This document shows, one piece after another, positions 26,717-36,136 of a stretch of 64,000 nucleotides of DNA. The stretch spans positions 1 to 64,000 of the forward strand of contig JBOFIT010000101.1 of NCBI GenBank assembly GCA_051650305.1, written 5' to 3'. Position 1 is the first letter of the stretch. Each line of letters opens with the position of its first letter. The notes under the pieces are model-generated. The model did no database searches and was not told the DNA's origin. It worked only from the letters and a program-made list of their open reading frames with translations. A program made the translations under genes and the position numbers. The stretch comes from JBOFDK01 sp051650305. Its GTDB lineage: Bacteria > Bacillota > Clostridia > Lachnospirales > Cellulosilyticaceae.

Positions 26717-28042
26717 TTATTCTCTACCTCCTTTTTCTCTTACGATAAATCTTACAGGAGTTCCTTTGAATCCAAAGGCTTCACGCATTTGATTTTCAAT
26801 ATATCTTAAATAAGAGAAGTGCATAAGCTCTTTATCATTTACAAAGATAACGAATGTTGGTGGCTTAATACTTACTTGAGTCATGTAGTAAATCTTAAGC
26901 GCCTTTCCTTTATCTGTAGGTGGTTGATTCATTGCCATTGCTTCATAAAGTACATCGTTTAGGACACCTGTGCTAATACGCATTGTTTGTGTCTCAGAAA
27001 TACTACGAATGTTATCAAATAATTTTCCTACACGTTGACCTGTCTTTGCAGAGATAAACGCACATGGTGCATATTGCATGTAAGCTAATGTATTTGTTAA
27101 GTCTTTAAGGTACGCATTCATCGTCTTATCATTCTTCTCAATCGCATCCCATTTATTCACAACGATAATAGAACCTTTACCCGCTTCATGGGCAATCCCT
27201 GCAATCTTTGTATCTTGCTCGGTGATGCCTTCTTCTGCATCGATCATAAGAAGAACAATATCTGCACGTTCAACAGCTGCTACCGTACGAATAATACTGT
27301 ATTTCTCAATACATTCTTTTACTTTTTTCTTTTTACGAAGACCCGCTGTATCGATAAGCACAAACTTCTGTCCATCAATGACTACTTCGGTATCTACTGA
27401 ATCTCTGGTTGTTCCTGCAATATCACTTACAATAACACGCTCTTCACCTACGATTTTATTAACTAATGAAGACTTTCCTACGTTAGGTTTACCGATAATA
27501 GCAATCTTAATTGAGTCATCCTCTTCTTCTTCGTCCGCGTCTTCTGGGAAATGCTTAACGATTTCATCTAACATATCCCCAAGGTTTAATGGTTGTCCAG
27601 CTGAAATTGGAATTGGATCCCCAAGACCTAAGTTGTAGAACTCATAAACACCCATCGTTTGTGTCACCATGTCATCTACTTTGTTAACAACCAGTACCAC
27701 TGGCTTATGTGCTTTACGAAGCATATTCGCAACGTGCATATCTGAATCTGTAAGTCCTGTCTTTACATCCACAAGGAAAACGATAACATCTGCTGCATCA
27801 ATAGCTGCTTCAGCTTGTCTTCTCATTTGGCTTAAAATAATATCTGTACTATCTGGCTCGATACCACCTGTATCAATCATTGTAAAACGGTATTTTAACC
27901 ATTCCACATCAGCATAAATACGGTCACGTGTTACACCTGGTGTATCATCTACGATTGAAATTTTTGATCTTGTAAGTCTATTAAATAATGTAGATTTACC
28001 TACATTCGGTCTTCCTATAATTGCTACGATTGGTTTACTCAT
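26717..28042 (-). CDS. der: GTPase Der (EngA)
   Basis: Der is a double-GTPase that assists 50S ribosomal subunit assembly. The two G domains have Walker A motifs at residues 10-17 (GRPNVGKS) and 184-191 (GKPNVGKS). Each is followed by a DTGG/DTAG switch and NKxD (NKVD, NKWD). The C-terminal KH-like domain ends in the basic segment [12 protein letters not shown]. The ATG is inside the end of the upstream DUF512 gene, overlapping it by eight bases with AAAGGAG within that gene. Confidence 0.97.
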   Translation of the reverse strand: MSKPIVAIIGRPNVGKSTLFNRLTRSKISIVDDTPGVTRDRIYADVEWLKYRFTMIDTGGIEPDSTDIILSQMRRQAEAAIDAADVIVFLVDVKTGLTDSDMHVANMLRKAHKPVVLVVNKVDDMVTQTMGVYEFYNLGLGDPIPISAGQPLNLGDMLDEIVKHFPEDADEEEEDDSIKIAIIGKPNVGKSSLVNKIVGEERVIVSDIAGTTRDSVDTEVVIDGQKFVLIDTAGLRKKKKVKECIEKYSIIRTVAAVERADIVLLMIDAEEGITEQDTKIAGIAHEAGKGSIIVVNKWDAIEKNDKTMNAYLKDLTNTLAYMQYAPCAFISAKTGQRVGKLFDNIRSISETQTMRISTGVLNDVLYEAMAMNQPPTDKGKALKIYYMTQVSIKPPTFVIFVNDKELMHFSYLRYIENQMREAFGFKGTPVRFIVREKGGRE

Positions 28043-29381
28043 TCTTGTATTTCTCCTTTTGGTCTTTAATCTTTTCTAGCCACTCAGATCCTTCATTTGG
28101 AACAACTTGTATAGCTATATTAAGCTTATCAGATAACTCTTTCAAAGTATAGTCATCTAAAAAAATCTCTTCCCCACATTTTAGCATATTTTCTGCAATG
28201 AGCAAAACTTTACCTAATTTTTTTCCTTGTAAAGTGCTGACGATATCTTGGCCCGTAAGAAGGCCTGTTACCGTCACTTGCTCGCCGAAGAAATGATTTA
28301 CAACTGGATGCACGTGGATTTTTACATTTGGGAACTTCGTTTGTACACGCTCAGCACAGGCTTTCATAAAGGCTTCTGCAATACAGCCTGTGACAAGGGA
28401 ACACTCAAAGCTTTCCTCATCACCCTCTGTCTGTGCTAACGCTTCTTCTAATTCATATTCGAATTTCGTAAGCATGCCTACCCCATTATCAAGTACTGGG
28501 AACTGTTCATAATCGTCATAGTTTGGTCGTGGCATATTGCCTGTCACATAAAATTCATCTGCTGCAAACACAAAGCGAGTCCCCATCTTTTCTAGGTAAT
28601 AGCTTTGCCATTTTTCGATGACTTTAACAACTTCTCTTGCCGATGCTTCATCAAAGCCTTGTAGGTTCGGTAGGTTTTCTCTAAAGCGTGAAATACCTAC
28701 TGGCACCACTGTTAACGATAAAATATGAGGGATTAGGGAACTTAAATCACCAATGGTTTCATCTAGCACCTTGCCATCATTAAGGCCTTTACAGAGTACG
28801 ATCTGGCCATTCACTTCGATACCATTGTCTACCAAACGTTTCATTTGATCCATAATCTTACCTGCATGTCTATTATGAATCAGATTTTGCCTTACTTCGC
28901 TATTGGTTGCATGAATCGAAATATTAAGGGGTGATAAGTGGTATTTGATGAGGCGATCCATATCTTCTTCAGACATATTGGTCATGGTAATGTAATTCCC
29001 ATTGAGGAAAGACATACGCCAGTCATCATCTTTAAAATAAACGGTTTTTCGCATATTGGGTGGCAATTGATCAATAAAACAAAATTGACACTTATTGCGA
29101 CAGCGAATAAGTTCATCCATTAAATCCGTCTCGAATACAAGTCCTAGATCTTCATGATAATCTTTTTCTATTTCTAAATCCCATAATTCACCGTTAGCTT
29201 TTTTGATGCTTACTTCGATCACTTCATCACATAATAAATAACGGTAATCAAAAACGTCCTGAATTTTTTCACCATTAATTGCAAGTAAGCTATCACCTTT
29301 TTCGATTTCTAATTCTTCTGCAATACTATCTGGTAAAACATCTATAATCTGATGTGGTTTTAGTTTATTAGTTGGTTTCAC
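28035..29381 (-). CDS. DUF512 family PDZ/radical-SAM-like protein
   Basis: The 448-residue protein has an N-terminal PDZ-like region (about 12-70, [19 protein letters not shown]). A cysteine cluster CRNKCQFC follows in the [18 protein letters not shown] segment, giving a C-x3-C-x2-C radical-SAM-type iron-sulphur motif. The C-terminal DUF512 domain includes [13 protein letters not shown]. The family occurs next to der in Clostridia and has no firm function. A GTG start is preceded by a good GGAG. It overlaps der by eight bases, so coupling is likely. Confidence 0.88.
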   Translation of the reverse strand: MKPTNKLKPHQIIDVLPDSIAEELEIEKGDSLLAINGEKIQDVFDYRYLLCDEVIEVSIKKANGELWDLEIEKDYHEDLGLVFETDLMDELIRCRNKCQFCFIDQLPPNMRKTVYFKDDDWRMSFLNGNYITMTNMSEEDMDRLIKYHLSPLNISIHATNSEVRQNLIHNRHAGKIMDQMKRLVDNGIEVNGQIVLCKGLNDGKVLDETIGDLSSLIPHILSLTVVPVGISRFRENLPNLQGFDEASAREVVKVIEKWQSYYLEKMGTRFVFAADEFYVTGNMPRPNYDDYEQFPVLDNGVGMLTKFEYELEEALAQTEGDEESFECSLVTGCIAEAFMKACAERVQTKFPNVKIHVHPVVNHFFGEQVTVTGLLTGQDIVSTLQGKKLGKVLLIAENMLKCGEEIFLDDYTLKELSDKLNIAIQVVPNEGSEWLEKIKDQKEKYKNE

Positions 29382-29394
29382 TTTCTGTCATCTC

Positions 29395-30216
29395 CTATTT
29401 CAATACCATAAAAGCACCTAAAGTGCCTCGCTTACCTTGAGTATGTCGGTGTGAATAAAATACATCATGTTCACAACACGTACACAACTCTAGACATACG
29501 ATTTGATTTTCTTTTAGCCCTGCACGCACCATACTTTGCTTATTGCATTCCCATAAATTAATATTATACTTTCCATTTAAGTCGTTTTCTACAATAAAAT
29601 CTGTGTGCCCAAATTTTTGTAAAAAAACATCTGCAACATCGTTATGTACTTCAAAGCAACATGGACCAATAGATGGACCAATGCCGACCTCAATGGCTTC
29701 TAATGGAATATGATGTGTCTTATGCCATTTTTCAATCATTTTTACTCCAATTTCTGACACAGTTCCTCGCCATCCAGCATGGGCAACTCCTATCATACCA
29801 TAATCTCTGGCATAAAAGAACAGTGGTACGCAATCTGCATAGTGAGTTACCAATGTTACATTTTTTTGATCAGTGTAAATACCGTCCATACTCTCCCACT
29901 TATTTGGGTAAAGAATGCCATTCCCGCACGCTTCTTCACCTACATAAGCAATCTTATCTTCATGGACTTGCCTTGATAAAACTAAAGATGCTAGAGGCAC
30001 CTCTAAAAGCTCACATACCTTCTCATAATTGGCTACCACATTCTCATGGGCATCGCCTCTATTGAACCCTAGATTTAGCGCACACCATTCATCCTCACTT
30101 ACACCACCTAACTTAGTGGTGAAGCAATGAGCCATGCTCGCTTCCTTTTCCCACTGTGGAAAGACCACATAAGGTATCTTTTTATCATACTTGATCGACT
30201 CCGTTTTTTTACTCAT
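29395..30216 (-). CDS. pgeF: YfiH/PgeF family polyphenol oxidase-like protein
   Basis: This family (DUF152) has purine nucleoside phosphorylase-like and peptidoglycan-editing activities in various bacteria. The signature GVAHAGWRGTVSEIGVKMIE and the Cys/His metal-binding positions near GPSIGPCCFEV and the terminal SHRHTQGKRGTLGAFMVL are present. The 273-residue product is complete. It is directly upstream of the DUF512 gene on the minus strand (13-base gap) and downstream of yraN. The exact substrate cannot be told from sequence. Confidence 0.9.
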   Translation of the reverse strand: MSKKTESIKYDKKIPYVVFPQWEKEASMAHCFTTKLGGVSEDEWCALNLGFNRGDAHENVVANYEKVCELLEVPLASLVLSRQVHEDKIAYVGEEACGNGILYPNKWESMDGIYTDQKNVTLVTHYADCVPLFFYARDYGMIGVAHAGWRGTVSEIGVKMIEKWHKTHHIPLEAIEVGIGPSIGPCCFEVHNDVADVFLQKFGHTDFIVENDLNGKYNINLWECNKQSMVRAGLKENQIVCLELCTCCEHDVFYSHRHTQGKRGTLGAFMVLK

Positions 30217-30219
30217 CTG

Positions 30220-30591
30220 CTATTCTCCTTTCATAAAAGCATTCTCTATATGATGCAGTTCTTGGTCTACGATTTCGATGACATCAAACCGTACCGGGGT
30301 ATCATAAAGTTTATACTTCACCAAATAAAAAGTGGCTACTTGTATAAGAGTTGCTTGCTTGCGGCGATGCACACTTTCTCTTGGATAACCACACCCCACA
30401 TGTTTACGGTACTTAATTTCAACAAATACAGTGTATTCGCCATCTGTCGCAATAATGTCTATCTCCCCTTTGGCATTTCGAAAATTCCTTGCCAAAAGCG
30501 TATAGCCCTTACTTTCTAAAAATGCCGCTGCCCGGTCTTCATAGTAACTGCCTATCACTCTGTTATTTTGCTTTACTTCCGATTTTCCCAT
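30220..30591 (-). CDS. yraN: YraN/UPF0102 endonuclease-like protein
   Basis: This short protein has the conserved restriction-endonuclease-like fold. Its motifs are GSYYEDRAAAFLESKGY, ARNFRNAKGEIDIIATD and FVEIKYRKH, with the E-x-K and D catalytic-like residues of the UPF0102 family. Function is unknown but it often occurs beside rnhB. I start it at the ATG at 30591 giving 123 residues. Its start lies inside the preceding FlhB-tail gene, so the two genes overlap by 29 bases. Confidence 0.9.
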   Translation of the reverse strand: MGKSEVKQNNRVIGSYYEDRAAAFLESKGYTLLARNFRNAKGEIDIIATDGEYTVFVEIKYRKHVGCGYPRESVHRRKQATLIQVATFYLVKYKLYDTPVRFDVIEIVDQELHHIENAFMKGE

Positions 30592-30847
30592 ACAGTTCAT
30601 CCATATCACTTACAAATACTAAGATTTCTGCTACCACATCATATAGCGCTTCTGGTATCTGTGCTCCCACTTCTATTTCTGTTAAAAGTGTAGCCAATTT
30701 TGCATCTTCATAAACGGGAATGTCATGTTTTTTAGCTTCTTCCAGTATATGATCCGCTACGTACCCCTTACCAGATGCCACCACTTGTGGGGCTTCCATC
30801 CCATTCTCATAAGAAAGTGCCACGACTTTCTTCATCTTATCTTCCAT
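30563..30847 (-). CDS. ylqH: FlhB C-terminal-domain homologue (YlqH/FlhX-like)
   Basis: The 94-residue protein equals only the cytoplasmic C-terminal domain of FlhB, the export-gate substrate-specificity switch. It lacks the membrane part and the autocleavage Asn-Pro-Thr-His loop. Visible family residues include VVALSYENGMEAPQVVASGKG, ILEEAKKHDIPVYED and EIEVGAQIPEALYDVVAEIL. B. subtilis has the same ylqG-ylqH pair beside rnhB. A GGAGG site precedes the ATG. It might compensate for or modulate FlhB; that is inference. Confidence 0.88.
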   Translation of the reverse strand: MEDKMKKVVALSYENGMEAPQVVASGKGYVADHILEEAKKHDIPVYEDAKLATLLTEIEVGAQIPEALYDVVAEILVFVSDMDELYGKIGSKAK

Positions 30848-30856
30848 ATTGCCTCC

Positions 30857-32299
30857 CTACACTTTGACATCTAGGCCGGTAAAACTCTGGTCTATGGTAC
30901 TTTTCTTGATGTTTGCTTCTTTTTTTATCTGACAACTTATATAAATTTTACGTTTATGCACCGTATCTAGTCGTGCTTGTACCTCCATCAAATGTCCCGC
31001 TAAAAACCTTTGTTTATCCTCATCGCCTACATAGAAAGTCACGCTTATCTCCTGATCTTGCTGATGAACATGTACCTCTAGCTCATGTAAAGCTGGTAAA
31101 TCAAGTGCGATAACGGCTAAATAATCTTTTTTATTGCCATTTACTTTTTTATGGGGCTTAAAGAAATACAGTTCTGCTTGTTTGCGCTGTTCTTGCGCTT
31201 GAAAAAGACAGGTATAGTACTGACCGTGGTCTTGAATCTTACTATACTGCGTCATGGGTTCTTGTATGGTACGCAAAAGTTCTCTGCCTTCTTTGGTTAA
31301 ACACTTTTCTTCCACTTGCTCTAAGCACTTTTGTAGGCACTCATAACTTTCAAACAAAGGCGTTTGTTGAATCGGTAGCTCACATTTCTTGAATATTTGT
31401 AGCTTTTCTGCACTTAAAGTAAAAACACTTTCATGCAGTTGCTTCAGTAAAAGCTGAAAAGGTTGCCCATCATTTATATATTTCTGTAGGAGGCCATCAG
31501 GGATTTTAGGCATCTCTGATAGTTGATTCTTAGACGTATGCTCTAAAGGTGTAAGCCACTCTTTAAGGAATTGTACTTCCAGTGCCCCTTCCTTAAAGCA
31601 TTGCGAAAGAATCGCATCTCTTTCACTGGCTGGCAGTTGCCCACCTAATACTTTCATAAGTTGCAACTGTTGCTTAGCCCACATCTCTTTGTGCACCTCT
31701 TGTGGTGGCATATCCATAAGCTCTCCAAGTTGCTGAACTGCCTCTTTAAGATAAGTTTGTGGTAATTGCTTGAAATTCCCCCATACGTTCTTGACTTCAT
31801 CGCCTAAGTGCTCTACTAAGTTCACAACCACTTCTATCGGTAATTGCATTTGTTTATGTAAATAATAAGTCTTTAGCAAGCTGCTTTTATCTAATGCCAT
31901 GCCCTTCTCCACAAAGGTCGTGACACAGTGCTTCATTTCGGTAGTTTCAGGTAGTCCAAATGTTTGAATCGCTTTTTCTGCCATAGTAGCTTCAGGTTGA
32001 CTGGGCTTAATATAGACTTGATCCCCTTTAACTGCTTCCACCACAAACTGTAACGCTTCATGCAAAGGTAAGGCATCTAGTAGTTGTACAGGTAATTGTA
32101 TGCCTTCCTTGAGCTGCAACATCAGGTTGCCTTCTGGCATTTTTACCAATGTACCTTCTAATAAATCACCTACTGTCAATCCTTGTAAAAAAAGTTCCTT
32201 ACACTTCAAAAAAGCTGCCTTTGTATCATCTGTCAAGGCAGCTTTTTGATTTAATAAGGTATTCGTCATAACTTGCTGAAGTTTTCCGTAATTGACCAT
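30857..32299 (-). CDS. ylqG: YlqG-like protein with a FliK-type C-terminal domain
   Basis: A 480-residue, mostly helical, hydrophilic protein. Its last about 80 residues (LPALHELEVHVHQQDQEISV, then an alternating beta/helix segment) resemble the C-terminal hook-length control domain of FliK. The remainder shows no recognisable domain. It precedes the FlhB-tail gene by nine bases. As FliK interacts with the FlhB C-terminal domain, a partnership between these two products is likely but unproven. I start it at the second ATG at 32299, which is properly spaced from GGGGG. Confidence 0.65.
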   Translation of the reverse strand: MVNYGKLQQVMTNTLLNQKAALTDDTKAAFLKCKELFLQGLTVGDLLEGTLVKMPEGNLMLQLKEGIQLPVQLLDALPLHEALQFVVEAVKGDQVYIKPSQPEATMAEKAIQTFGLPETTEMKHCVTTFVEKGMALDKSSLLKTYYLHKQMQLPIEVVVNLVEHLGDEVKNVWGNFKQLPQTYLKEAVQQLGELMDMPPQEVHKEMWAKQQLQLMKVLGGQLPASERDAILSQCFKEGALEVQFLKEWLTPLEHTSKNQLSEMPKIPDGLLQKYINDGQPFQLLLKQLHESVFTLSAEKLQIFKKCELPIQQTPLFESYECLQKCLEQVEEKCLTKEGRELLRTIQEPMTQYSKIQDHGQYYTCLFQAQEQRKQAELYFFKPHKKVNGNKKDYLAVIALDLPALHELEVHVHQQDQEISVTFYVGDEDKQRFLAGHLMEVQARLDTVHKRKIYISCQIKKEANIKKSTIDQSFTGLDVKV

Positions 32300-32351
32300 T
32301 TTCATCCCCCATTTTTAAGTGATGTCTTGTCTGAAAACCTTTTGGTAACTG

Positions 32352-33098
32352 CTATAAAAACGATTGGCGGTGAAGAGGCGTCGTCCCACTCACGCGAATC
32401 CCTTCGTAGTGCTTTGCACTGCCATAGCCTTTATTACTTTCCCAATCATAAGCTGGGTACTCTTTGGCGTAGGCCTTCATCATACGGTCTCTCGTCACTT
32501 TAGCAATGATACTAGCCGCTGCGATGGCTGCGCTTTTATCATCGCCTTTGATGACCGCATGCTGTACCACGTCCAGTTGTGGAATCGTCTTATCGCCATC
32601 TACGCATATGATATCAATTGGCTGGCCAAGCTCAGCTACTGCTTTTCTCATAGCTAAAAAAGTAGCTTGCAAAATATTAATTTCATCAATGACTTCTGCC
32701 GGTACGATACCTACACCAATTGCCAATGCTTGTTGCTGGATTTTATCAAAAAGTTCTTCTCTTTTTTCTTCGGACAGTTTTTTAGAATCTTTAACCCCTG
32801 TTAGATCACAGTCATAAGGTAAAATAACTGCCGCAGCCACTACGGGCCCTGCAAGGGGTCCGCGACCTACCTCATCTATTCCCACTAAAATGTGCTGATC
32901 CTCATGAAAGAAGCTATCAAAAGCAAGCTTACTTGCCCACTCTTCTTTAATCGCTTGCTCTTTTTCATAGCGCTTACGATATTTATCACAAAGTTTCTTC
33001 ACACCTACTCGATCATCTTCACCATAGGTCACTAAGTGTCTTAAAAGTTCTTCTCCTTCCAGAGAAGCTAAATGTACGTCTATTTCTTTTAACTTCAT
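32352..33098 (-). CDS. rnhB: Ribonuclease HII
   Basis: RNase HII removes ribonucleotides embedded in DNA. The conserved VGIDEVGRGPLAGPVVAAAV holds the first acidic residues; GVKDSKKLSEEKRE and the KVTRDRMMKAYAKEYPAYDW region complete the active site. The N-terminal about 70 residues form an extra helical substrate-binding extension, giving 248 residues. It is immediately downstream of the first signal peptidase gene with a weak ribosome site, suggesting coupled expression. Confidence 0.96.
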   Translation of the reverse strand: MKLKEIDVHLASLEGEELLRHLVTYGEDDRVGVKKLCDKYRKRYEKEQAIKEEWASKLAFDSFFHEDQHILVGIDEVGRGPLAGPVVAAAVILPYDCDLTGVKDSKKLSEEKREELFDKIQQQALAIGVGIVPAEVIDEINILQATFLAMRKAVAELGQPIDIICVDGDKTIPQLDVVQHAVIKGDDKSAAIAAASIIAKVTRDRMMKAYAKEYPAYDWESNKGYGSAKHYEGIRVSGTTPLHRQSFL

Positions 33099-33102
33099 GT
33101 GC

Positions 33103-33630
33103 TTATTTTAAAACTCCTTTTTCTGCTAGTGGCCAAATACGATACGCGCCTATAGCCCGCAGTTGCTTTTCTGATATAGGGCCAAAGTAGCGACTATCTG
33201 CGCTACTTGTTCGGTTGTCCCCCATGACAAAATAATGGTCTTCTGGAACAATCAAAGGAAAGGTTATATCCGTTCCATGGAGTGGGTAAGTGCTATGCTC
33301 ATAACGTACATAAGCACTTTCATCGATACATTCACCATTTACATACACATCCCCATCTCTTAAGTCCACTTCATCTAGAGGGCCTGCTATAAGACGCTTA
33401 ATCATGCTGGTGTTATCTTCCCAAAAAATAACGATATCACCTATTTCGGGATTCTTATAGTAAGTCGGTATACGTGTAATGAGTAATTGATCGCCTACAT
33501 TAATTGTAGGAACCATTGATTCTGAGGGAATTTCTGTCCTTGCTCCTATAAATTGAAAAATAAATAAAACAAGTAATATCACTAAGATAGGCTCCTTGAT
33601 AAAATCAAGTAGTCGCTTCCATTTCTCCAC
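33103..33630 (-). CDS. lepB: Signal peptidase I (paralogue 1)
   Basis: Type I signal peptidases remove Sec/Tat signal peptides on the outer membrane face. A single N-terminal membrane segment (about 15-30) is followed by the catalytic Ser38 in SESM and Lys78 in MIKRL. GDNRTSSADSRYFGP closes the conserved core. The 175-residue length is typical of Bacillus SipS-like enzymes. It is the third of three paralogues read in order 3, 2, 1 around rbgA, and lies four bases from rnhB. Confidence 0.95.
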   Translation of the reverse strand: MEKWKRLLDFIKEPILVILLVLFIFQFIGARTEIPSESMVPTINVGDQLLITRIPTYYKNPEIGDIVIFWEDNTSMIKRLIAGPLDEVDLRDGDVYVNGECIDESAYVRYEHSTYPLHGTDITFPLIVPEDHYFVMGDNRTSSADSRYFGPISEKQLRAIGAYRIWPLAEKGVLK

Positions 33631-33646
33631 TACACATCCCCCCTTT

Positions 33647-34183
33647 TTATTCTAAAACACCCATTTGTGAAAGTGGCCAAATCTTGACCGCTCCGATGGC
33701 TAAAATTTTATCTCTTGATACAGGTCCAAAATAACGACTATCTAAGCTATTGCCTCTGTTATCTCCCATAAGAAAGTAACTTTCTTCAGGCACTTCATAA
33801 GGAAACTGTACATTATAAATTACTTCTCTATCAGATACCTCATCTAAATTAATGTAGTCTTTCTCTTCTAAGGCTTCCCCATTAATGTAGACAACATTAT
33901 CCTTTAAATCAATAACATCACCAGGTAAGCCGATGACGCGCTTGATAAGCTTTTCATAATCACCTTCAAATACCACGATTTCACCACGCATGGGGTCACG
34001 GTAGTAGGTCGGTACACGATTCACCACCAAGTGATCTTTTGGCATGATTGTTTTTTCCATAGAGCCGGTAGGTACCCTTGTATGCATAAATAAAAATTGA
34101 TTAATAAGTAAAGCCGCTAAAACAGCTAGCATAGGTTCCTTCATAAACTCTAAAAAATTGCGTATTTTACTCACTGAAATCAC
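33647..34183 (-). CDS. lepB: Signal peptidase I (paralogue 2)
   Basis: The second signal peptidase has an N-terminal membrane helix (about 16-31), Ser41 in PTGSM and Lys81 in KLIKRVIGLPGDVIDL. The core motif is GDNRGNSLDSRYFGP. Its length is 178 residues. It is the closest match to canonical SipS of the three, since the Lys motif continues as the common GLPGD. It lies 16 bases downstream of paralogue 1 in genomic coordinates and follows rbgA in transcription. Confidence 0.95.
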   Translation of the reverse strand: MISVSKIRNFLEFMKEPMLAVLAALLINQFLFMHTRVPTGSMEKTIMPKDHLVVNRVPTYYRDPMRGEIVVFEGDYEKLIKRVIGLPGDVIDLKDNVVYINGEALEEKDYINLDEVSDREVIYNVQFPYEVPEESYFLMGDNRGNSLDSRYFGPVSRDKILAIGAVKIWPLSQMGVLE

Positions 34184-34189
34184 TCTTTT

Positions 34190-35050
34190 CTATTTTGTAG
34201 TGGTTTCTGGGAGCTCGAGTGTTACTTTACCTAACTTGCCACTACGATATTCATCAAGAATCATATTGGCTGTACGTGTTTCATCCACACTTCCCCCAGA
34301 TACAATAAAGCCTCTCTTTTTACCAATAGCAAGTAAATAATCATAAGATGTCATATCTTCTGTCATTTCTACTTTATAGCGCTCTTCAACATTCTTTTTA
34401 AAGTATTTGTGTCCATGATCTAAGAAGTGTAGTGCTAACTCTCTGCTATCTAATATATCATCATTAATAGATCCTAGATAAGCAAGTCTTAAAGCCACTT
34501 CTTGATCTTCAAACTTTGGCCATAAAATCCCTGGCATATCTAACAGTTCAAAGCCTTTTTTAATTTTGACCCACTGCTTACCACGTGTCACCCCTGGCTT
34601 ATCACCAGTCTTAGCTGTACCTTTACCAACTAGAGTATTAATAAATGTCGATTTCCCTACATTTGGAATACCTACAATCATTGCACGTATTGGACGGTAA
34701 ATACGACCACGTGCTTTATCTCTTGCAATCTTTTCACTTAGTAAGTCTTCTGCGACTTTCGTCACTTCTTTAATCCCCTTACCTGATGTAGATGTTACTT
34801 CTACAACTTTAACATTGTGTCCACTATACCACTTAATCCATTCTTTTGTTAATTGTGGATCTGCTAAATCCGCCTTATTTAAAATGATAAGACGCATTTT
34901 ATTGGCTGCGAACTTATCGATATCTGGATTTTTAGTACTATAGGGTGCACGCGCATCAACGAGTTCGATAACAATATCTACGAGTTTAATGTTTGCTTCA
35001 ATAAGTCTTTTTGTTTTGGTCATATGACCTGGATACCATTGTATTTGCAT
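34190..35050 (-). CDS. rbgA: Ribosome biogenesis GTPase RbgA
   Basis: RbgA is a circularly permuted GTPase needed for a late step of 50S subunit assembly. The motif order is reversed: LNKADLAD (G4) near residues 55-65 precedes GIPNVGKSTFINTL (G1) near 125 and LLDMPGILWP (G3). The N-terminal QWYPGHMTKTKR is diagnostic. I start it at the ATG at 35050, giving 286 residues, with AAAGGTG in front. It lies between two signal peptidase genes. Confidence 0.96.
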   Translation of the reverse strand: MQIQWYPGHMTKTKRLIEANIKLVDIVIELVDARAPYSTKNPDIDKFAANKMRLIILNKADLADPQLTKEWIKWYSGHNVKVVEVTSTSGKGIKEVTKVAEDLLSEKIARDKARGRIYRPIRAMIVGIPNVGKSTFINTLVGKGTAKTGDKPGVTRGKQWVKIKKGFELLDMPGILWPKFEDQEVALRLAYLGSINDDILDSRELALHFLDHGHKYFKKNVEERYKVEMTEDMTSYDYLLAIGKKRGFIVSGGSVDETRTANMILDEYRSGKLGKVTLELPETTTK

Positions 35051-35070
35051 ATTATTCACCTTTATGTTGC

Positions 35071-35610
35071 TTATTTAAGTACAGGATTGATTCCAAACGG
35101 CCATAGACGTAAGCTGATACGCCCACAAATCGCTTCCTCTGGAACGTCACCTATGTAATGATAACGACTATCTATACTTTGATTATAGTTATCTCCTATA
35201 ACAAAGTAGGTGCCCTCTGGCACAGTGTAAGGATACTTACGATCACCTTTATTAAAAATACCATAACTATCGTCTTGAAGGATAGGTTGTTCATTTCTAT
35301 AAATCATATTATTTTTAAAATCAATAACGTCACCAGGTACACCTAGAATACGTTTTACTACTTTTCCATTTAAGCCCTCAGCGTAAAAGCCAATAATATC
35401 GCCAACTTGAGGTTCTATGAAGTGGTAGATCCACTTATTCATCAAGACCATATCACCGTTTTTCATTGTAGGTGCCATAGAGTTTCCCTCTACCCGTTGG
35501 TTTTGGACAATAAATTGATTGATTAATAGGACAACTGCCAGTGCAATCAGTAGGTCTATACCAAAGTTTACAAGCTGCTTTTTAAATGAGCGACTTTCAT
35601 TTCTTTTCAC
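35071..35610 (-). CDS. lepB: Signal peptidase I (paralogue 3)
   Basis: This is the most diverged of the three. Using the GTG at 35610 the catalytic residues are Ser44 (EGNSM) and Lys86 (VVKRILGVPGDVIDF), and the core motif GDNYNQSIDSRYHYIGDVP replaces the usual DNRxxSxDSR. An N-terminal membrane helix covers about residues 14-34. The start is ambiguous: GTG codons at 35619 and 35634 are in frame, but the latter falls in the tail of the rplS terminator. About 179 residues long. Confidence 0.92.
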   Translation of the reverse strand: MKRNESRSFKKQLVNFGIDLLIALAVVLLINQFIVQNQRVEGNSMAPTMKNGDMVLMNKWIYHFIEPQVGDIIGFYAEGLNGKVVKRILGVPGDVIDFKNNMIYRNEQPILQDDSYGIFNKGDRKYPYTVPEGTYFVIGDNYNQSIDSRYHYIGDVPEEAICGRISLRLWPFGINPVLK

Positions 35611-35634
35611 TGTTTCCACTTCATTTCTATACAC

Positions 35635-35661
35635 AAAAAGGGACTTAAAAAGTCCCTTTTT
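35635..35661 (-). terminator. Terminator after rplS
   Basis: AAAAAGGGACTT pairs with AAGTCCCTTTTT around a short loop, with five T residues following on the minus strand. Confidence 0.9.
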
Positions 35662-35677
35662 ATTTTATTAATGCAAA

Positions 35678-36025
35678 TTATCTAATTAATTCTTTTACTT
35701 TAGCGTTTTTACCTACACGCTGACGTAAGTAGTTAAGTTTAGCACGTCTTACTTTACCAAGACGGATAACTTCGATTTTTTCGATTTTTGGTGAATGTAC
35801 TGGCCATGTTTTTTCTACACCAACACCGTAAGATACTCTTCTTACTGTGAAAGTTTCACGAGCGCCACCATTTTGTCTTTTAAGAACGATACCTTCGAAC
35901 ATCTGAACACGTTCTCTTTGACCTTCTTTGATACGAGCGTATACACGTACTGTATCACCTACGTTGAATGCTGCAACTTCTCTTAATTGCGCGTTTTCGA
36001 TTTCTTGAATGATTTGATTTTTCAT
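35678..36025 (-). CDS. rplS: Ribosomal protein L19
   Basis: L19 is a 50S protein at the subunit interface. The 115-residue sequence carries the canonical [33 protein letters not shown] and [21 protein letters not shown] good GGAG site precedes the ATG. It has its own promoter, overlapping the 3' end of trmD, and a leader of about 75 bases that could be regulatory. It is in the usual rpsP-rimM-trmD-rplS order. Confidence 0.98.
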   Translation of the reverse strand: MKNQIIQEIENAQLREVAAFNVGDTVRVYARIKEGQRERVQMFEGIVLKRQNGGARETFTVRRVSYGVGVEKTWPVHSPKIEKIEVIRLGKVRRAKLNYLRQRVGKNAKVKELIR

Positions 36026-36100
36026 AATCTAAGTCTCCTTTTTTCTGAGATGTTCTTAATCTATAATCTATAAGCGATCAGCGGACCATCCGTAATAACA
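36026..36100 (-). promoter_or_regulatory. rplS 5' leader with hairpins
   Basis: The transcribed leader contains a small hairpin, CGGA and UCCG around UGG, then GCUUAUA followed by UAUAG that can pair. UCUC near 36050 can pair with the GAGA of the AAGGAGAC ribosome-binding site. L19 leaders are known in low-GC Gram-positives (Rfam L19_leader), but I cannot confirm membership. Confidence 0.5.
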
Positions 36101-36107
36101 CCACAAA

Positions 36108-36136
36108 ATTATAGCATGTCTCTCTATTTTTTGCAA
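36108..36136 (-). promoter_or_regulatory. rplS promoter
   Basis: TTGCAA, 17 bases, perfect TATAAT on the minus strand. It overlaps the end of trmD. Confidence 0.8.
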
